Positions 1-7,915 of a stretch of 64,000 nucleotides of DNA are shown here, in pieces (the first letter of the stretch is position 1; every line of letters starts with the position of its first letter). The notes under the pieces are model-generated. The model was not told the DNA's origin. It was given only the letters and a program-made list of their open reading frames with translations, and made no database searches. Position numbers and translations under genes: made by a program. The stretch covers positions 62,001 to 126,000 of the forward strand of contig CADAQX010000006.1 in the NCBI GenBank assembly GCA_902790215.1. Direction: 5' to 3'. The DNA is from an uncultured Bacteroidota bacterium (lineage in GTDB: Bacteria > Bacteroidota > Bacteroidia > Bacteroidales > P3).

Positions 1-844
1 CGTAAAATGCATCAGTCCCAATAGTAACAACGGAATTGCCAATGATGGCGGAAGACAAACCGCTGCAATGCGCGAAAGAACTACCCCCAATTGAGGTTAC
101 AGAATTAGGTATGGTAACAGAAGTTAATCCACTACAATGGGAGAAAGCACCACCACCAATTGTGGTAACAGAATTACCTATTGTTACGGAAGACAAGCCG
201 CTGCAACCATAGAAAGCAGAATTACCAATTGTGATGACCGAGTCTGGAATGATCATAGATTGAATTTCACGACATCCATAAAAAAGATATGGCGGTATAC
301 TCGTCACATTATTACCGAAATTCACTGTTGAAATACTTGAACATCCACGGAACGCTCGAGTATTATTACTACCATAATAATTGTATTCACCTGCATATGT
401 GCAATTTGTTGCATTATAATTTACTATTATAAGCCCACTACACCCCCAAAATGCGCAATCTCCAATATTGCTAACCAAACAACCAATAGTGACGGAGGAC
501 AAGCCAGTGCAACCAGCGAAAGCACGAGTACCAATTGTGGTGACAATATTAGGAATAGTGACAGATGTCAAGTCAATACAACTATAAAAAGCATAATTCC
601 CTATAGAAATGATAGAGTAGACCTGTCCACTATATATGACACTATCAGGGATAATAAGGTTTCCTGTCGGTTTGGTGAAGCTACCCCAATAAGAAGAACT
701 ACTTTCAGGAAATGTCACCTCAACACCTCCATTAACAATATTATAATATAAAGTCTGTCCTGTAGGCGCAACGGCACTAAAAGAGTATGCACATACACCT
801 TGCACTATTGCCATTAATACGAGAATTGATAATAGACGTTTCAT
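1..844 (-). CDS. BspA-like leucine-rich repeat surface protein (3' end outside window)
   Basis: The reading frame is open from the ATG at 842-844 to the window edge, so only about 281 N-terminal residues are present. The first ~19 residues form a signal peptide (MKRLLSILVLMAIVQGVCA). From about residue 75 there are repeats of roughly 23 residues of the type 'I.IGN.AF.GC.GLSSVTI..SVT.IG', the hallmark of BspA/Treponema-type leucine-rich repeats (LRR_5). Family members are exported cell-surface proteins often involved in adhesion. The sorting or C-terminal domain lies outside the window. The gene is AT-richer than the rest of the window, which may mean horizontal origin. Family assignment is secure; the ligand is unknown. 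Confidence 0.85.
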   Translation of the reverse strand, partial: MKRLLSILVLMAIVQGVCAYSFSAVAPTGQTLYYNIVNGGVEVTFPESSSSYWGSFTKPTGNLIIPDSVIYSGQVYSIISIGNYAFYSCIDLTSVTIPNIVTTIGTRAFAGCTGLSSVTIGCLVSNIGDCAFWGCSGLIIVNYNATNCTYAGEYNYYGSNNTRAFRGCSSISTVNFGNNVTSIPPYLFYGCREIQSMIIPDSVITIGNSAFYGCSGLSSVTIGNSVTTIGGGAFSHCSGLTSVTIPNSVTSIGGSSFAHCSGLSSAIIGNSVVTIGTDAFY

Positions 845-924
845 AAGTAATTTGTTTGTTGTTTTATTTGTCAATTTAATATCCGGAGTAGTGGACATTT
901 CCTTACATATTTTGCAAGGTATAT

Positions 925-1199
925 AAAAAAGAAGCGCGGGAATCTGCTACTTTGCTTATCCCGCTCTGTTAGGCCTTCGCATTGCCCTTTAGCCTAGAAT
1001 AAGCAATGCCGAAGCCCACGCGTTGTGAATATAGTAAGGATACTATACGCCAACCATGGACGTAGAACATTGCGTTATTGCGAAGCTAAAGATGAAGTTG
1101 CGAAGTTCAACAGAGCCGCAGATAAAACGCCGTTACAACGTCTTTCTTATATGTCCTGTCTCCCACCCCTAACCCTTGCGGGCTTCGGGGTGTTTGACT
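925..1199 (-). ncRNA. candidate structured non-coding RNA with own promoter and terminator
   Basis: No convincing protein is encoded here. On the minus strand there is a full Bacteroidota promoter (1203-1233), then a 5' hairpin CACCCC-GAAG-CCC-GCAA-GGG-TTA-GGGGTG (about 1164-1192). Further hairpins follow: TATAGTA/TACTATA with a TCCT loop near 1032-1049, and a long imperfect stem of GGCTTC-GCATTGC with GCAATGC-GAAGGCC (about 968-1017). A 6-bp GC hairpin (936-941 with 959-964) then leads into GCUUC and six U (925-930), compatible with intrinsic termination. A ~275-nt transcript is inferred. I cannot match it to a named RNA family from memory. Confidence 0.5.
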
Positions 1200-1237
1200 T
1201 TGCAAAATTACAAAGATTATTTGAATTGACAAAATAA
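1161..1237 (-). repeat. promoter-leader repeat, copy 1
   Basis: A ~77-bp segment is repeated with conserved sequence and no gaps at 2071-2147 (offset 910). Each copy contains a complete promoter plus the first ~45 nt of transcript with the CCC-GCAA-GGG hairpin. The two copies flank the HEPN/MNT pair as direct repeats. Confidence 0.75.
1203..1233 (-). promoter_or_regulatory. promoter of the candidate ncRNA
   Basis: On the minus strand TTTG (1230-1233) is separated by 19 nt from TAATTTTG (1203-1210). This matches the Bacteroidota -33/-7 consensus TTTG / TAnnTTTG. Confidence 0.6.
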
Positions 1238-1329
1238 TAATGCTAAACGTATGAATTATAGCAAGGGGTGCTTGTCTGCCCCATGCTTAATTCACCGCAC
1301 TATTTGTGGTAATAAGAAAAACCTTTGGT

Positions 1330-1737
1330 CTATCGCTGAGCAGATTTGATTAACTGTTCGATAGCGTCAATCATCTGTTTGGCTGGTGCAATCCGCTGTT
1401 TTAGGTCATCCGGATCTACATCGTAGGTACAATTATACTCACTTTCCTCTCGCATCGACTCCAATTGAGAATATAACGTTCCGAAAGAATTAGGCAACGC
1501 ACCTGTCTTGATATAGTAATTGGAGAAAAGGATGTGCGAGCCTTTATGGCTATTGACTTGATGCTTGTCGGAAATCAGCAGTCCACTCACGGCATGAAAG
1601 ATTGCATAATAAAGTCGGCCTGCAGCACCACTCCAAAATTCTTTTTCCAGCAGTACTAAAGCCTCTTCGTAGGCTCGGCGAGCTTTCTCTATCTCTATGC
1701 GTACAACAATGTCGCGTTCTTCGTCGGATAAACTCAT
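1330..1737 (-). CDS. HEPN domain protein (UPF0332 type), putative toxin of an MNT/HEPN pair
   Basis: 135 residues when started at the ATG at 1735-1737, which overlaps the upstream antitoxin stop by 4 nt (ATGA). A longer in-frame start at 1800 would lie deep inside the upstream gene. The four-helix HEPN core carries R-L-Y-Y-A-I-F-H around residues 40-47, the R-x(4-6)-H ribonuclease motif, followed by the 'HKGSHILFSNYYIKTG' region typical of the HEPN/UPF0332 group (PF05168). Such proteins are RNases that cut RNA unless neutralised by the partner nucleotidyltransferase (type VII toxin-antitoxin, HepT/MntA logic). Its role here rests on the domain pair and operon, not on direct evidence. Confidence 0.82.
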   Translation of the reverse strand: MSLSDEERDIVVRIEIEKARRAYEEALVLLEKEFWSGAAGRLYYAIFHAVSGLLISDKHQVNSHKGSHILFSNYYIKTGALPNSFGTLYSQLESMREESEYNCTYDVDPDDLKQRIAPAKQMIDAIEQLIKSAQR

Positions 1738-2051
1738 TTCAATACTATTTTGTCTCGTTCTACATTCTTGTAAAAAGGAGAGAATGTCCACGACTCCCAT
1801 CGGTGGCGGGGATAGGCGTGGGTGTTTATTTCAGCCCCCCAGTCTAACCCTTCTAAGAATAGGTCGTAAACATAATGCTCATAATCCTCGTCGGAAATGC
1901 GTTCGGTGTTAAGCAGCAGAAGAAGGTCATAGTCGCTATCGGGATGTGCGTCGCCCCGTGCCCGGGAGCCATACAGCCACAGAGAACTGCCTTCCGGCAG
2001 CACTCGCTGGGCAAATGCCTTAATACGTTCGACTACTTCTTCCTGTTGCAT
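1734..2051 (-). CDS. MNT-type nucleotidyltransferase, putative antitoxin
   Basis: 105 residues. The minimal nucleotidyltransferase fold is shown by GSRARGDAHPDSDYDLLLLL near residues 28-47, the GS-x(9-10)-D-x-D catalytic signature of the polymerase-beta superfamily; E83 (within 'WGAEIN') may be the third acidic residue. In known MntA/HepT systems the enzyme adenylylates the HEPN toxin and silences it. It precedes and overlaps the HEPN gene by 4 nt, the usual order for this type. Its promoter and 5' leader are a copy of those of the candidate ncRNA downstream. Confidence 0.85.
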   Translation of the reverse strand: MQQEEVVERIKAFAQRVLPEGSSLWLYGSRARGDAHPDSDYDLLLLLNTERISDEDYEHYVYDLFLEGLDWGAEINTHAYPRHRWESWTFSPFYKNVERDKIVLK

Positions 2052-2070
2052 ATCCAGAGATTTAATGTCT

Positions 2071-2147
2071 CGACACCCCTCACCCTTGCGGGCTTCAGGA
2101 TGTTTGACGTTGCAAAATTACAACTATTTTCTGAATTAGCCAAAAAA
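2071..2147 (-). repeat. promoter-leader repeat, copy 2
   Basis: Second copy of the segment at 1161-1237. Differences in the hairpin arm (CACCCC becomes CATCCT) keep pairing with GGGGTG through G-U pairs, which suggests the RNA structure is maintained. This copy supplies the promoter and leader of the MNT-HEPN operon. Confidence 0.75.
2113..2144 (-). promoter_or_regulatory. promoter of the MNT/HEPN operon
   Basis: Minus strand TTTG (2141-2144), 20-nt spacer, TAATTTTG (2113-2120). The predicted transcript begins about 55 nt before the MNT start codon and carries the CCC-GCAA-GGG hairpin. Confidence 0.65.
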
Positions 2148-2219
2148 AGATGGGATGCAGCAAAAGAAAAAGCCCTGCCGAGCGGCGGGGCTGGTGGATG
2201 CGATAGGGAGTATCGCTTA

Positions 2220-2807
2220 TTATTCTGAGCCAAGCTTCTCGCTCAGGGCTGTCAGGTTGAAGCTGATGCCTCCATAGACAGCACGGCGGGTATAGACACC
2301 GTAGAGCTCGAGGTATTTTATGGGCTGGATGAAAAGGCCGCCGCCGAAGTTGAAATCGTGGAAACGCTCCTGCGGGAAGTAGTCGTGGTAGATGCTGCCG
2401 CTGTGCGAGCCTTCATCGACATGGATGTGCACCGAGCTCATGTCCGTGTAGCCATAATTCGTCTGGCTGTAGCCCACGATGGGTGCAATGCGCAGCCACG
2501 AGAAAAGAGGAATCTGATAACCCACGTTGATGGCGAAAGCCTCGTCGTCCAACGGACGGGACTGGTTGACGTGATGGTCGTTCTTATGCTGCGGAGGGGA
2601 AAGAAGGAAATCGAGATACACACCACATATCGACGCGCTGATACCCCAGCCAAAGCCTGGATAGTCGGTTTGCCATCCGGCCTCGCCAAGCTGGACGCCG
2701 AAAGTAATACGCTGGTTGTTGTCGGCAAGATTAAGGAACTGTGCATTCGCGCTGTTGCAGGCAAAAGCAAACAGAACAGCCAAAATAACGAGTCTTGTTT
2801 TCATCAT
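2220..2807 (-). CDS. putative outer-membrane beta-barrel protein
   Basis: 195 residues with a signal peptide of about 22 residues ending ACNSANA. The mature part alternates hydrophobic and polar residues in short strands, with many aromatic and glycine residues (for example 'ISASICGVYLDFLL', 'INVGYQIPLFSWLRIAPIVGY', 'FNFGGGLFIQPIKYLELYGVYTRRA'), typical of a small outer-membrane barrel. I do not recognise a named family. It has its own promoter at 2875-2904, so it is probably monocistronic. A tandem 11-bp array lies upstream in the gap. Confidence 0.6.
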   Translation of the reverse strand: MMKTRLVILAVLFAFACNSANAQFLNLADNNQRITFGVQLGEAGWQTDYPGFGWGISASICGVYLDFLLSPPQHKNDHHVNQSRPLDDEAFAINVGYQIPLFSWLRIAPIVGYSQTNYGYTDMSSVHIHVDEGSHSGSIYHDYFPQERFHDFNFGGGLFIQPIKYLELYGVYTRRAVYGGISFNLTALSEKLGSE

Positions 2808-2874
2808 AAAAAAAATTTAATTACTAATACTTTAGTTAAAAAAAGACGTGGTGACAGGCACCATTTTGATTTTG

Positions 2875-2904
2875 CAAAGTTACATAAAAAATAACGACCA
2901 ACAA
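2875..2904 (-). promoter_or_regulatory. promoter of the 195-residue outer-membrane protein gene
   Basis: Minus strand TTG (2902-2904), 19-nt spacer, TAACTTTG (2875-2882), fitting TAnnTTTG. It lies 67 nt before the start codon. Confidence 0.55.
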
Positions 2905-2988
2905 CATTTTTTTTCATTTTGGGTTACCAATGCCCCCTATCGGCAGGGAAAAACCGAGCCGTTTTTTCGCTGAAGCAGGGTCGTTCTT

Positions 2989-3032
2989 GCTTCGTCGATG
3001 CTTCGCTGATGCTTCGTCGATGCTTCGCTCTT
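2989..3032. repeat. 11-bp tandem repeat array (about 4 units)
   Basis: Units are GCTTCGTCGAT, GCTTCGCTGAT, GCTTCGTCGAT and GCTTCGCTCTT, all 11 bp. They lie in the 366-bp gap 2808-3173, where the overlapping short frames on both strands look like artefacts. The rest of the gap holds one promoter and the hairpin at 3125-3151. Confidence 0.7.
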
Positions 3033-3124
3033 CTCTTGCGAGGGAGGACGGAGGTGGGGCGAGGGACCGGATTGGGCAACGCGGAGGGGAAGCGATTGCA
3101 TCGCACAGACAACACACGCCGAGA

Positions 3125-3151
3125 GGGGCCGCCGGCTTCGCCGGCGGCCCC
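3125..3151 (-). terminator. very stable GC hairpin downstream of the 286-residue protein gene
   Basis: GGGGCCGCCGGC (3125-3136) pairs perfectly with GCCGGCGGCCCC (3140-3151) around a 3-nt loop, 22 nt beyond the stop codon at 3174. No U-tract follows on either strand, so it may be a 3'-end stabiliser or a factor-assisted terminator. Confidence 0.45.
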
Positions 3152-3173
3152 CACTCGGTTCATTTGCATTCAG

Positions 3174-4034
3174 TTACCGGAGCATCCAGCTGACACCGGC
3201 AACCAGGTGGGTTTCCATAGCCCAGTAAGAACCTAAAGAATTGCCATTTGACAGGCCACCCTGCAAGGTAAGCTGCAGATTGGGTGTGGCAAGATAATGC
3301 ACTTCAAAAAGTCCTTTGAACGGTTCTGTCCAGTTGGGTGTTTTGAACCCAGCCCCTATAAGCAGCCGCTCGGTGGCCAACCAACGGGCAAAGACCGAAA
3401 GGGTAGTGGCGGGGAAGTTCTGTCGTGGTGAATTGCGGTTCCATGTGAAATCCACAGCATAGTCAAGCATCCAGCCTTTGCCGAGGTCGTTGCGGAATTC
3501 CAGCCCGATAGTAGGCTGAATAACTGTATCGCTTTCATATTTGTAACCTTTGGTAGCGGCCATAGCAATCGAGGTGTTGAAAGTCACCATAGGCAGCCAG
3601 CCCTTTCCTTCGAAGAGTAGCAGCCGGGCCCCTACCGAGGGTGCAATTTTCATATTGGTGGGGGAAATCAAATCGTTAACGCTTATGACGCTGCCAGCCA
3701 TAGACCGCTCCCTTTTATTGAAAACAGAATGAGACGCCTCGACTCCGAGTGTCAGTTCGGCACGGTTGCCGATGCCGAAACGGAACCCTGTTCTGGCTCC
3801 GACGCCATCAAATCCTACTGTACCGTTGATGTTGAAATTACGCGAGTGATCCCACATCAGGCTGGTGTTCCACTGAATGTGGCCGGAGCCAAGCACGTTG
3901 GGGCCGGTGGTGGAGACGAGGGGATTTATGGTGTCCTGCGCGTGGGCAGTGGTGACACCCACGACGGTCATGGCTGCAAAGAACAGCAGGGCAAAGTATG
4001 TAGCGTTGTTGCTACGGGTAGATTGTTTATTCAT
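3174..4034 (-). CDS. outer-membrane protein resembling the phenol-degradation MetA/transporter family
   Basis: 286 residues with a signal peptide (cleavage near TTAHA). The start of the mature chain, 'INPLVSTTGPNVLGSGHIQWNTSLMWD', and the repeated beta-strand pattern ending in 'LVAGVSWMLR' resemble PF13557 (putative outer-membrane beta-barrel, 'transporter'). Members are barrels of unclear substrate. It is the last gene of a likely four-gene unit after the ECF sigma, the anti-sigma candidate and another barrel (36-nt gap), so it may belong to that sigma factor's regulon. The assignment is by pattern, not alignment. Confidence 0.6.
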   Translation of the reverse strand: MNKQSTRSNNATYFALLFFAAMTVVGVTTAHAQDTINPLVSTTGPNVLGSGHIQWNTSLMWDHSRNFNINGTVGFDGVGARTGFRFGIGNRAELTLGVEASHSVFNKRERSMAGSVISVNDLISPTNMKIAPSVGARLLLFEGKGWLPMVTFNTSIAMAATKGYKYESDTVIQPTIGLEFRNDLGKGWMLDYAVDFTWNRNSPRQNFPATTLSVFARWLATERLLIGAGFKTPNWTEPFKGLFEVHYLATPNLQLTLQGGLSNGNSLGSYWAMETHLVAGVSWMLR

Positions 4035-4070
4035 TGTGGGGTTGATTTTGAATGTTAGTTACTTGGTTTA

Positions 4071-4808
4071 TTAAAGGAACAGGGTGACGCCCGAGGTGTA
4101 GAACTTTTCGCCTGTGGCAGGGTCTTTGTAGGTGGGCAGCAGGTTAGTGAAGAGCCTCAGACCGTGGGTCAGGCCGATGACGTCGGTGGAGAGGGTCAGC
4201 CCTACTTCGAGTTTCCAAGGCTGGATGGCAGAGGAGCGGAGGACGGTGAGCCCTGGGTGGTTCACCCCTGAGCCCGGTGTCGGGATGTTGTCGATGTGGA
4301 AGTAGCGGGTCACCGCATAACCGGCATAGAAGTCAAGGGCAAGCGCCAGCCGGTTTTTGTACTGTGCATAGGGATACCACTTGAATTCGACGGGGATGCC
4401 GAGGTAGCTGATATAGGCGTAGGCCTTCTGTGTCGCGGTGGTGGGTGTTTGGAGGAATTGCAGGCCTTGGCTTTCGCTGTTTTCCCAGCTGCCGGAAGGC
4501 TCCACGTTGTAGTAGAGGGGGTTCCAGTTGAAGTCATAGCGCAGACCCGTGGAGAACTTCCAATGAGGGGATAGTTTCCAATGGGTCATGAGAGGCAGTT
4601 GCAACGAGAAGCCGTATTTGCTGTAATAAGGCGAGGGGTTGTCGCCACCGAAGAAGAGGGTGGCACCGGCCGAAAGGCCAAGGTCTATATAAATATCCAC
4701 ACGATGGTTGTTAGAATCACTGGTGACTGTATTGACCAAGGTGTCGGTCTGTGCATGTCCACAGAGTGCGGTGCCAAGGAGGATAAGGATGATTATTGTA
4801 CGTTTCAT
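4071..4808 (-). CDS. outer-membrane beta-barrel protein (PorT-like fold)
   Basis: 245 residues with a signal peptide of about 19 residues ending CGHAQ. The chain has alternating amphipathic strands, 'YSKYGFSLQLPLMTHWKLSPHWKFSTGLRYDF' and 'ISYLGIPVEFKWYP', and a final strand ending 'YTSGVTLFL' with C-terminal Leu. This resembles the Bacteroidota 'outer membrane beta-barrel' family (PF13568/PF13505 type). It starts 21 nt downstream of the anti-sigma candidate and is followed 36 nt later by a second barrel gene. It is probably co-transcribed and may be an envelope target of the sigma system. Confidence 0.65.
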   Translation of the reverse strand: MKRTIIILILLGTALCGHAQTDTLVNTVTSDSNNHRVDIYIDLGLSAGATLFFGGDNPSPYYSKYGFSLQLPLMTHWKLSPHWKFSTGLRYDFNWNPLYYNVEPSGSWENSESQGLQFLQTPTTATQKAYAYISYLGIPVEFKWYPYAQYKNRLALALDFYAGYAVTRYFHIDNIPTPGSGVNHPGLTVLRSSAIQPWKLEVGLTLSTDVIGLTHGLRLFTNLLPTYKDPATGEKFYTSGVTLFL

Positions 4809-4829
4809 GACAAGATAATGTTTGCGGTT

Positions 4830-5477
4830 TTACAAGATATTAAAGGCTAACACGGTGCCGTCCATCAGACTGGGTTCGGCACGGAAAAAACTGAAAAAGG
4901 AGCGACTGCGCTCGGAGGTTTTTGGCTCGGCGGGAGCCTGTGCCAGCTGCGAGGGCTCGTCGGCAGGGACAGCAGGGTTGCTGTTCCCTTGATAGAGGGT
5001 GTCGGTCTCTTCCGGCAATGCCTCGGCAAGATATTCCTCCTGCGGCATGACGGGTTCCACCACCTCCATGACGAGGGGCTGCGCCGGGGTTGCAGTGACA
5101 ATACCCGGCAGAGGCAGCGTTCCATCTTCGACGGCAGCACGATGCCGCATGGGTGCTATGGCAACAGGCTGCTGCTGTTTGGTCTGCGGCAGGGGAAGCT
5201 CGGTGCGGCGGACGGCGGGAGCCTGCGCCAGCTGCGGACCCGCAGGCTGCAAGGGGTTGTCCCACTGCCATACCGAGGTTATTACAAAGAGCGTGACGGT
5301 GGCAGCAGCCGCAAGGGGTACTGCCCACATGCGGAAGGTGCGGCGCTTCTTGGCCTCGTCGTCGGCCATGCGCTCTATCATCGCGGACAGCTGCTGCTGG
5401 CGGCGGCTGTCGCGCCCGGCATGCTCCACCGAGGCAAGGAGCTGCTCGAGGCTGAGGGGTTCGCTATTCTTTTTCAT
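4830..5477 (-). CDS. putative membrane-anchored anti-sigma factor
   Basis: 215 residues. A charged cytoplasmic N-terminus of about 47 residues precedes one transmembrane helix (about 48-67, 'MWAVPLAAAATVTLFVITSVW'), followed by a Pro/Gln/Ala-rich periplasmic region. The gene overlaps the 3' end of the ECF sigma gene by 14 nt, the classic sigma/anti-sigma arrangement with translational coupling. No zinc-binding HxxxCxxC motif is visible, so recognition rests on topology and context. It would hold the sigma factor at the inner membrane until an envelope signal arrives. Confidence 0.65.
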   Translation of the reverse strand: MKKNSEPLSLEQLLASVEHAGRDSRRQQQLSAMIERMADDEAKKRRTFRMWAVPLAAAATVTLFVITSVWQWDNPLQPAGPQLAQAPAVRRTELPLPQTKQQQPVAIAPMRHRAAVEDGTLPLPGIVTATPAQPLVMEVVEPVMPQEEYLAEALPEETDTLYQGNSNPAVPADEPSQLAQAPAEPKTSERSRSFFSFFRAEPSLMDGTVLAFNIL

Positions 5478-5952
5478 AATCGAGTATCATTTGCTTTAGT
5501 GTACTATAGGCACGGGAGAGAAGGGTATAGACATTCCCTTCGTTGATTTGCAGGGTGCGGGCAATGGCCTGGGTGTCGGCATCGTCGAAATGACGCAGCC
5601 GCACAGCACGGGCCTGCCGCTCGGGAAGACGGTCGATGAACTGGAGGGCGAGCCGCAGCCGATCGTCGTCGGCTGCGGACTCGTCGGCCATGTTGTAGAG
5701 AGTTTCGATATCGACGGTGGGACGGCGGCGGCGCAGCAGGTCGACACAGCGGCGTTTGACAAGCGTGATACACCAGGCCTCGCGATTGGCAACATGGCGC
5801 AGCTTGTTGCGGTCGTTCCAGAGGGTGACAAAACAATCCTGCACCACATCAGCTGCATCGTCCTCGTTGCCGAGGAGGCTTTCGGCCATGCGCTGCATGG
5901 CGGGCTGCAAGTGCAGATAGTCGGATTGGAATTGTTTTGCGTCGTTGTTCAT
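5464..5952 (-). CDS. ECF-type RNA polymerase sigma factor
   Basis: 162 residues from the ATG at 5950-5952; an upstream in-frame TTG at 5967 overlaps the probable promoter. Region 2 is seen in 'MAESLLGNEDDAADVVQDCFVTLWNDRNKLRHVANREAW' (helices binding core enzyme and the -10). Region 4 is 'LPERQARAVRLRHFDDADTQAIARTLQINEGNVYTLLSRAYSTLKQMI', a helix-turn-helix reading the -35. The length is normal for the sigma-70 ECF family. It is followed by the anti-sigma candidate with a 14-nt overlap and then two outer-membrane barrels. Upstream, TGTAAG (5981-5986) and CGACTACATGG (5954-5964) resemble the ECF promoters at 28429 and 30526, suggesting autoregulation. Confidence 0.88.
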   Translation of the reverse strand: MNNDAKQFQSDYLHLQPAMQRMAESLLGNEDDAADVVQDCFVTLWNDRNKLRHVANREAWCITLVKRRCVDLLRRRRPTVDIETLYNMADESAADDDRLRLALQFIDRLPERQARAVRLRHFDDADTQAIARTLQINEGNVYTLLSRAYSTLKQMILDYEKE

Positions 5953-6020
5953 ACCATGTAGTCGCAAAAGGGTGCCAAATCTTACACTCTGTTTGAAAAA
6001 AAAGTGAGAAAAAGTGTTTT

Positions 6021-7487
6021 CTACTCTCCCAGAAGGACTATCTCAGAGACGCATATATCACTGTATCTGTTGCCTTTGGCCACTGCGGTGATGGCAAAAT
6101 ACAACTCGGTGACAGGCTTGTTGCCATAGTAGTCGGAGATGTGGATGATTTCGGCGGCATCGGTGAGTCCCTGCCAGGTGAAGTCGACGGGCGCGGTAGC
6201 GCGGAGCTGCTTGGGGAGGTACTCAAAGCCTTTGATGTAATCGGGCGAAGGGTTGTAATAGTCGCAAAAGAGCGGTGTGTGCCACCGGTCGCAGCAGCAG
6301 GTGTCATAGACCATCATGGATGCCACACGGCTGTTGGCTTGCCACGTGTCGGCGTTCTTGCAGTAGCCGTTGTAAAAGACGATGGTCTTGACCTTGGTGG
6401 GCTTCTTGAAACGGACGGTGATATAGAGCGAGTCGGCTTTGTCCGGAAGAAGCACAGCAGCGGTACCAAGGTCCATGTCCGACAGGTTAGCGGCGGGATA
6501 TTTGGGGTCGGAGCCACTCACTTCAACAGTGTAGCGGTCGGGGGAGATGCGGTGGTTGAAGAGGTCGGTGAGGTGGGCGGGCTCATTTTCAAACCAGTAG
6601 TAAAAGCTAAGCGGCTCGGCCTTGGCTAAGTCGAAGTTGCGTGTCTCGTAGTGCCAGCGGTCGCCCTTCATCTTGTGCATTGGGAGGCCGTGGGGAACAC
6701 AACTGCTTGTGTCCTCCAAATTGCGCCCGGAACGCACTTGTGAAACATCGACCAGCACGGCGAAGGTCTCTGCCTTGCCATTGCCCCAGTAGGAGGCGGG
6801 AGAGAAGTCGTAGGCAAAACGGCAGTTCCCACGTGACTGACTGACCTGAGCATCTTGTTGGGGCAAACTCACCGTGCAACTATTTTCAACGCGGTATTGC
6901 ACCACCAGTTTGACCGCTTTGCCGGCAGGGATGTTGAGGCGGGTGTAATACCAACGGCGCAAGAGGTCGCTCTCGTACTCGTAGAGGGCGTAGTTGATGC
7001 TGTCGAGGCGGGTTTCGAAGAGGTCGCCATTCTTGTCTTTGGCCGCCTCGGCGGGAGTGAGGAGGGGGCGACCTGCCTTCAGCAGGCTGTCGGCAGAGAT
7101 TTGGAAGGGAAGCTGGATGCCGTTGAGGGTAAAGGCGACTTCAGTGATGTAGTCGTCACGCCAGCCTACTTCGGCCACGCTCTCGGAGTTGCCGTCGAGA
7201 GATGCCCAACGCTCGGAACCGTGACGGTAATAGTCGATGGGGAAACCATAGGGAAGGTTGACAAAGTCCTTCTTGCTGTTGTTGTAGAGGAGATATTCAA
7301 CCCGCACCAGCGTGTAGCGGCCCTCAGGGGTGACAGTGAGGTGTTCGTCTTTGAGTTGCACCTCAGGGACATGCACGCCGATTGGATTGCGTGAGAGGGT
7401 TAGTGCGCAGAACGTGGCCACAGGGTCACCATTAGCCCATAGGGTGCCTCCTGTCAGGAGTAATAGCGCAAAGAAGAACCGTTTCAT
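6021..7487 (-). CDS. secreted protein with C-terminal glycan-binding (discoidin-like) domain
   Basis: 488 residues with a signal peptide (MKRFFFALLLLTGGTLWANG). A large N-terminal beta-rich region of unknown family (about 20-320) is followed by 'YPAANLSDMDLGTAAVLLPDKADSLYITVRFKKPTKVKTIVFYNGYCKNADTWQANSRVASMMVY' around residues 332-396. That pattern (A-x-N-L-x-D, 'I.NGY.K....W..NSRV') is typical of the NADase-type glycan-binding/discoidin-like module. The start codon overlaps the aroQ stop by 4 nt, so it is the last gene of a three-gene unit. Its periplasmic or surface location is predicted; the catalytic role is unknown. Confidence 0.6.
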   Translation of the reverse strand: MKRFFFALLLLTGGTLWANGDPVATFCALTLSRNPIGVHVPEVQLKDEHLTVTPEGRYTLVRVEYLLYNNSKKDFVNLPYGFPIDYYRHGSERWASLDGNSESVAEVGWRDDYITEVAFTLNGIQLPFQISADSLLKAGRPLLTPAEAAKDKNGDLFETRLDSINYALYEYESDLLRRWYYTRLNIPAGKAVKLVVQYRVENSCTVSLPQQDAQVSQSRGNCRFAYDFSPASYWGNGKAETFAVLVDVSQVRSGRNLEDTSSCVPHGLPMHKMKGDRWHYETRNFDLAKAEPLSFYYWFENEPAHLTDLFNHRISPDRYTVEVSGSDPKYPAANLSDMDLGTAAVLLPDKADSLYITVRFKKPTKVKTIVFYNGYCKNADTWQANSRVASMMVYDTCCCDRWHTPLFCDYYNPSPDYIKGFEYLPKQLRATAPVDFTWQGLTDAAEIIHISDYYGNKPVTELYFAITAVAKGNRYSDICVSEIVLLGE

Positions 7488-7915
7488 TGATGTTTATCTT
7501 TTAGAAATGATTCAACAGCATAGCGGTAGCCCTCCAGTCCAAGTCCGCATATTACGCCCCTGCAGACATCGCTGAGGAGGGAATGGCGGCGGTATTCCTC
7601 ACGGGCGAAGATGTTGCTGATATGCACCTCGATGACGGGAGTGGTGATGGCGGCGATGGCATCGTGGATGGCCACGCTGGTGTGGCTGTAGCCTCCGGCA
7701 TTGAGGATGATGCCTTCAGCGGTGAAGCCCACCTCTTGCAGACGGTTGATGATTTCGCCTTCGACATTGCTCTGATAATAGCCTATCTCGGCTTCGGGGA
7801 AACGGCTGCGCAGGTCGGCAACCATCTCCTCCATGGTGACATGCCCGTAGATATCCGGCTCACGCCTGCCCGTGAGGTTCAGATTGGGTCCATTGATTAT
7901 TTCGATGTGCTTCAT
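7484..7915 (-). CDS. aroQ: type II 3-dehydroquinate dehydratase
   Basis: 143 residues, the usual length. It converts 3-dehydroquinate to 3-dehydroshikimate, step three of the shikimate pathway. Diagnostic elements are 'IINGPNLNLTGRREPDIYG' at residues 6-24 (with the flexible-lid Arg and the catalytic Tyr), 'YQSNVEGEIINRLQE', 'ILNAGGYSHTSVAIHDAI' and 'VIEVHISNIFAREEYRRHS' carrying the catalytic His. The gene overlaps by 4 nt both the upstream AAA ATPase and the downstream secreted protein, an unexpected partner set for a biosynthetic enzyme. Confidence 0.95.
   Translation of the reverse strand: MKHIEIINGPNLNLTGRREPDIYGHVTMEEMVADLRSRFPEAEIGYYQSNVEGEIINRLQEVGFTAEGIILNAGGYSHTSVAIHDAIAAITTPVIEVHISNIFAREEYRRHSLLSDVCRGVICGLGLEGYRYAVESFLKDKHQ

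Noticed and set aside
1025-1237. Plus-strand frame of 70 codons opposite the candidate ncRNA
   Set aside because: It runs antisense through hairpins and the promoter of the ncRNA unit, has no promoter of its own and matches no protein pattern.
1161-2147. HEPN/MNT module as a composite transposon bounded by direct repeats
   Set aside because: The repeats are promoter-leader segments, lack inverted ends and target duplications, and copy 2 is the operon's own promoter; simple duplication explains them better.
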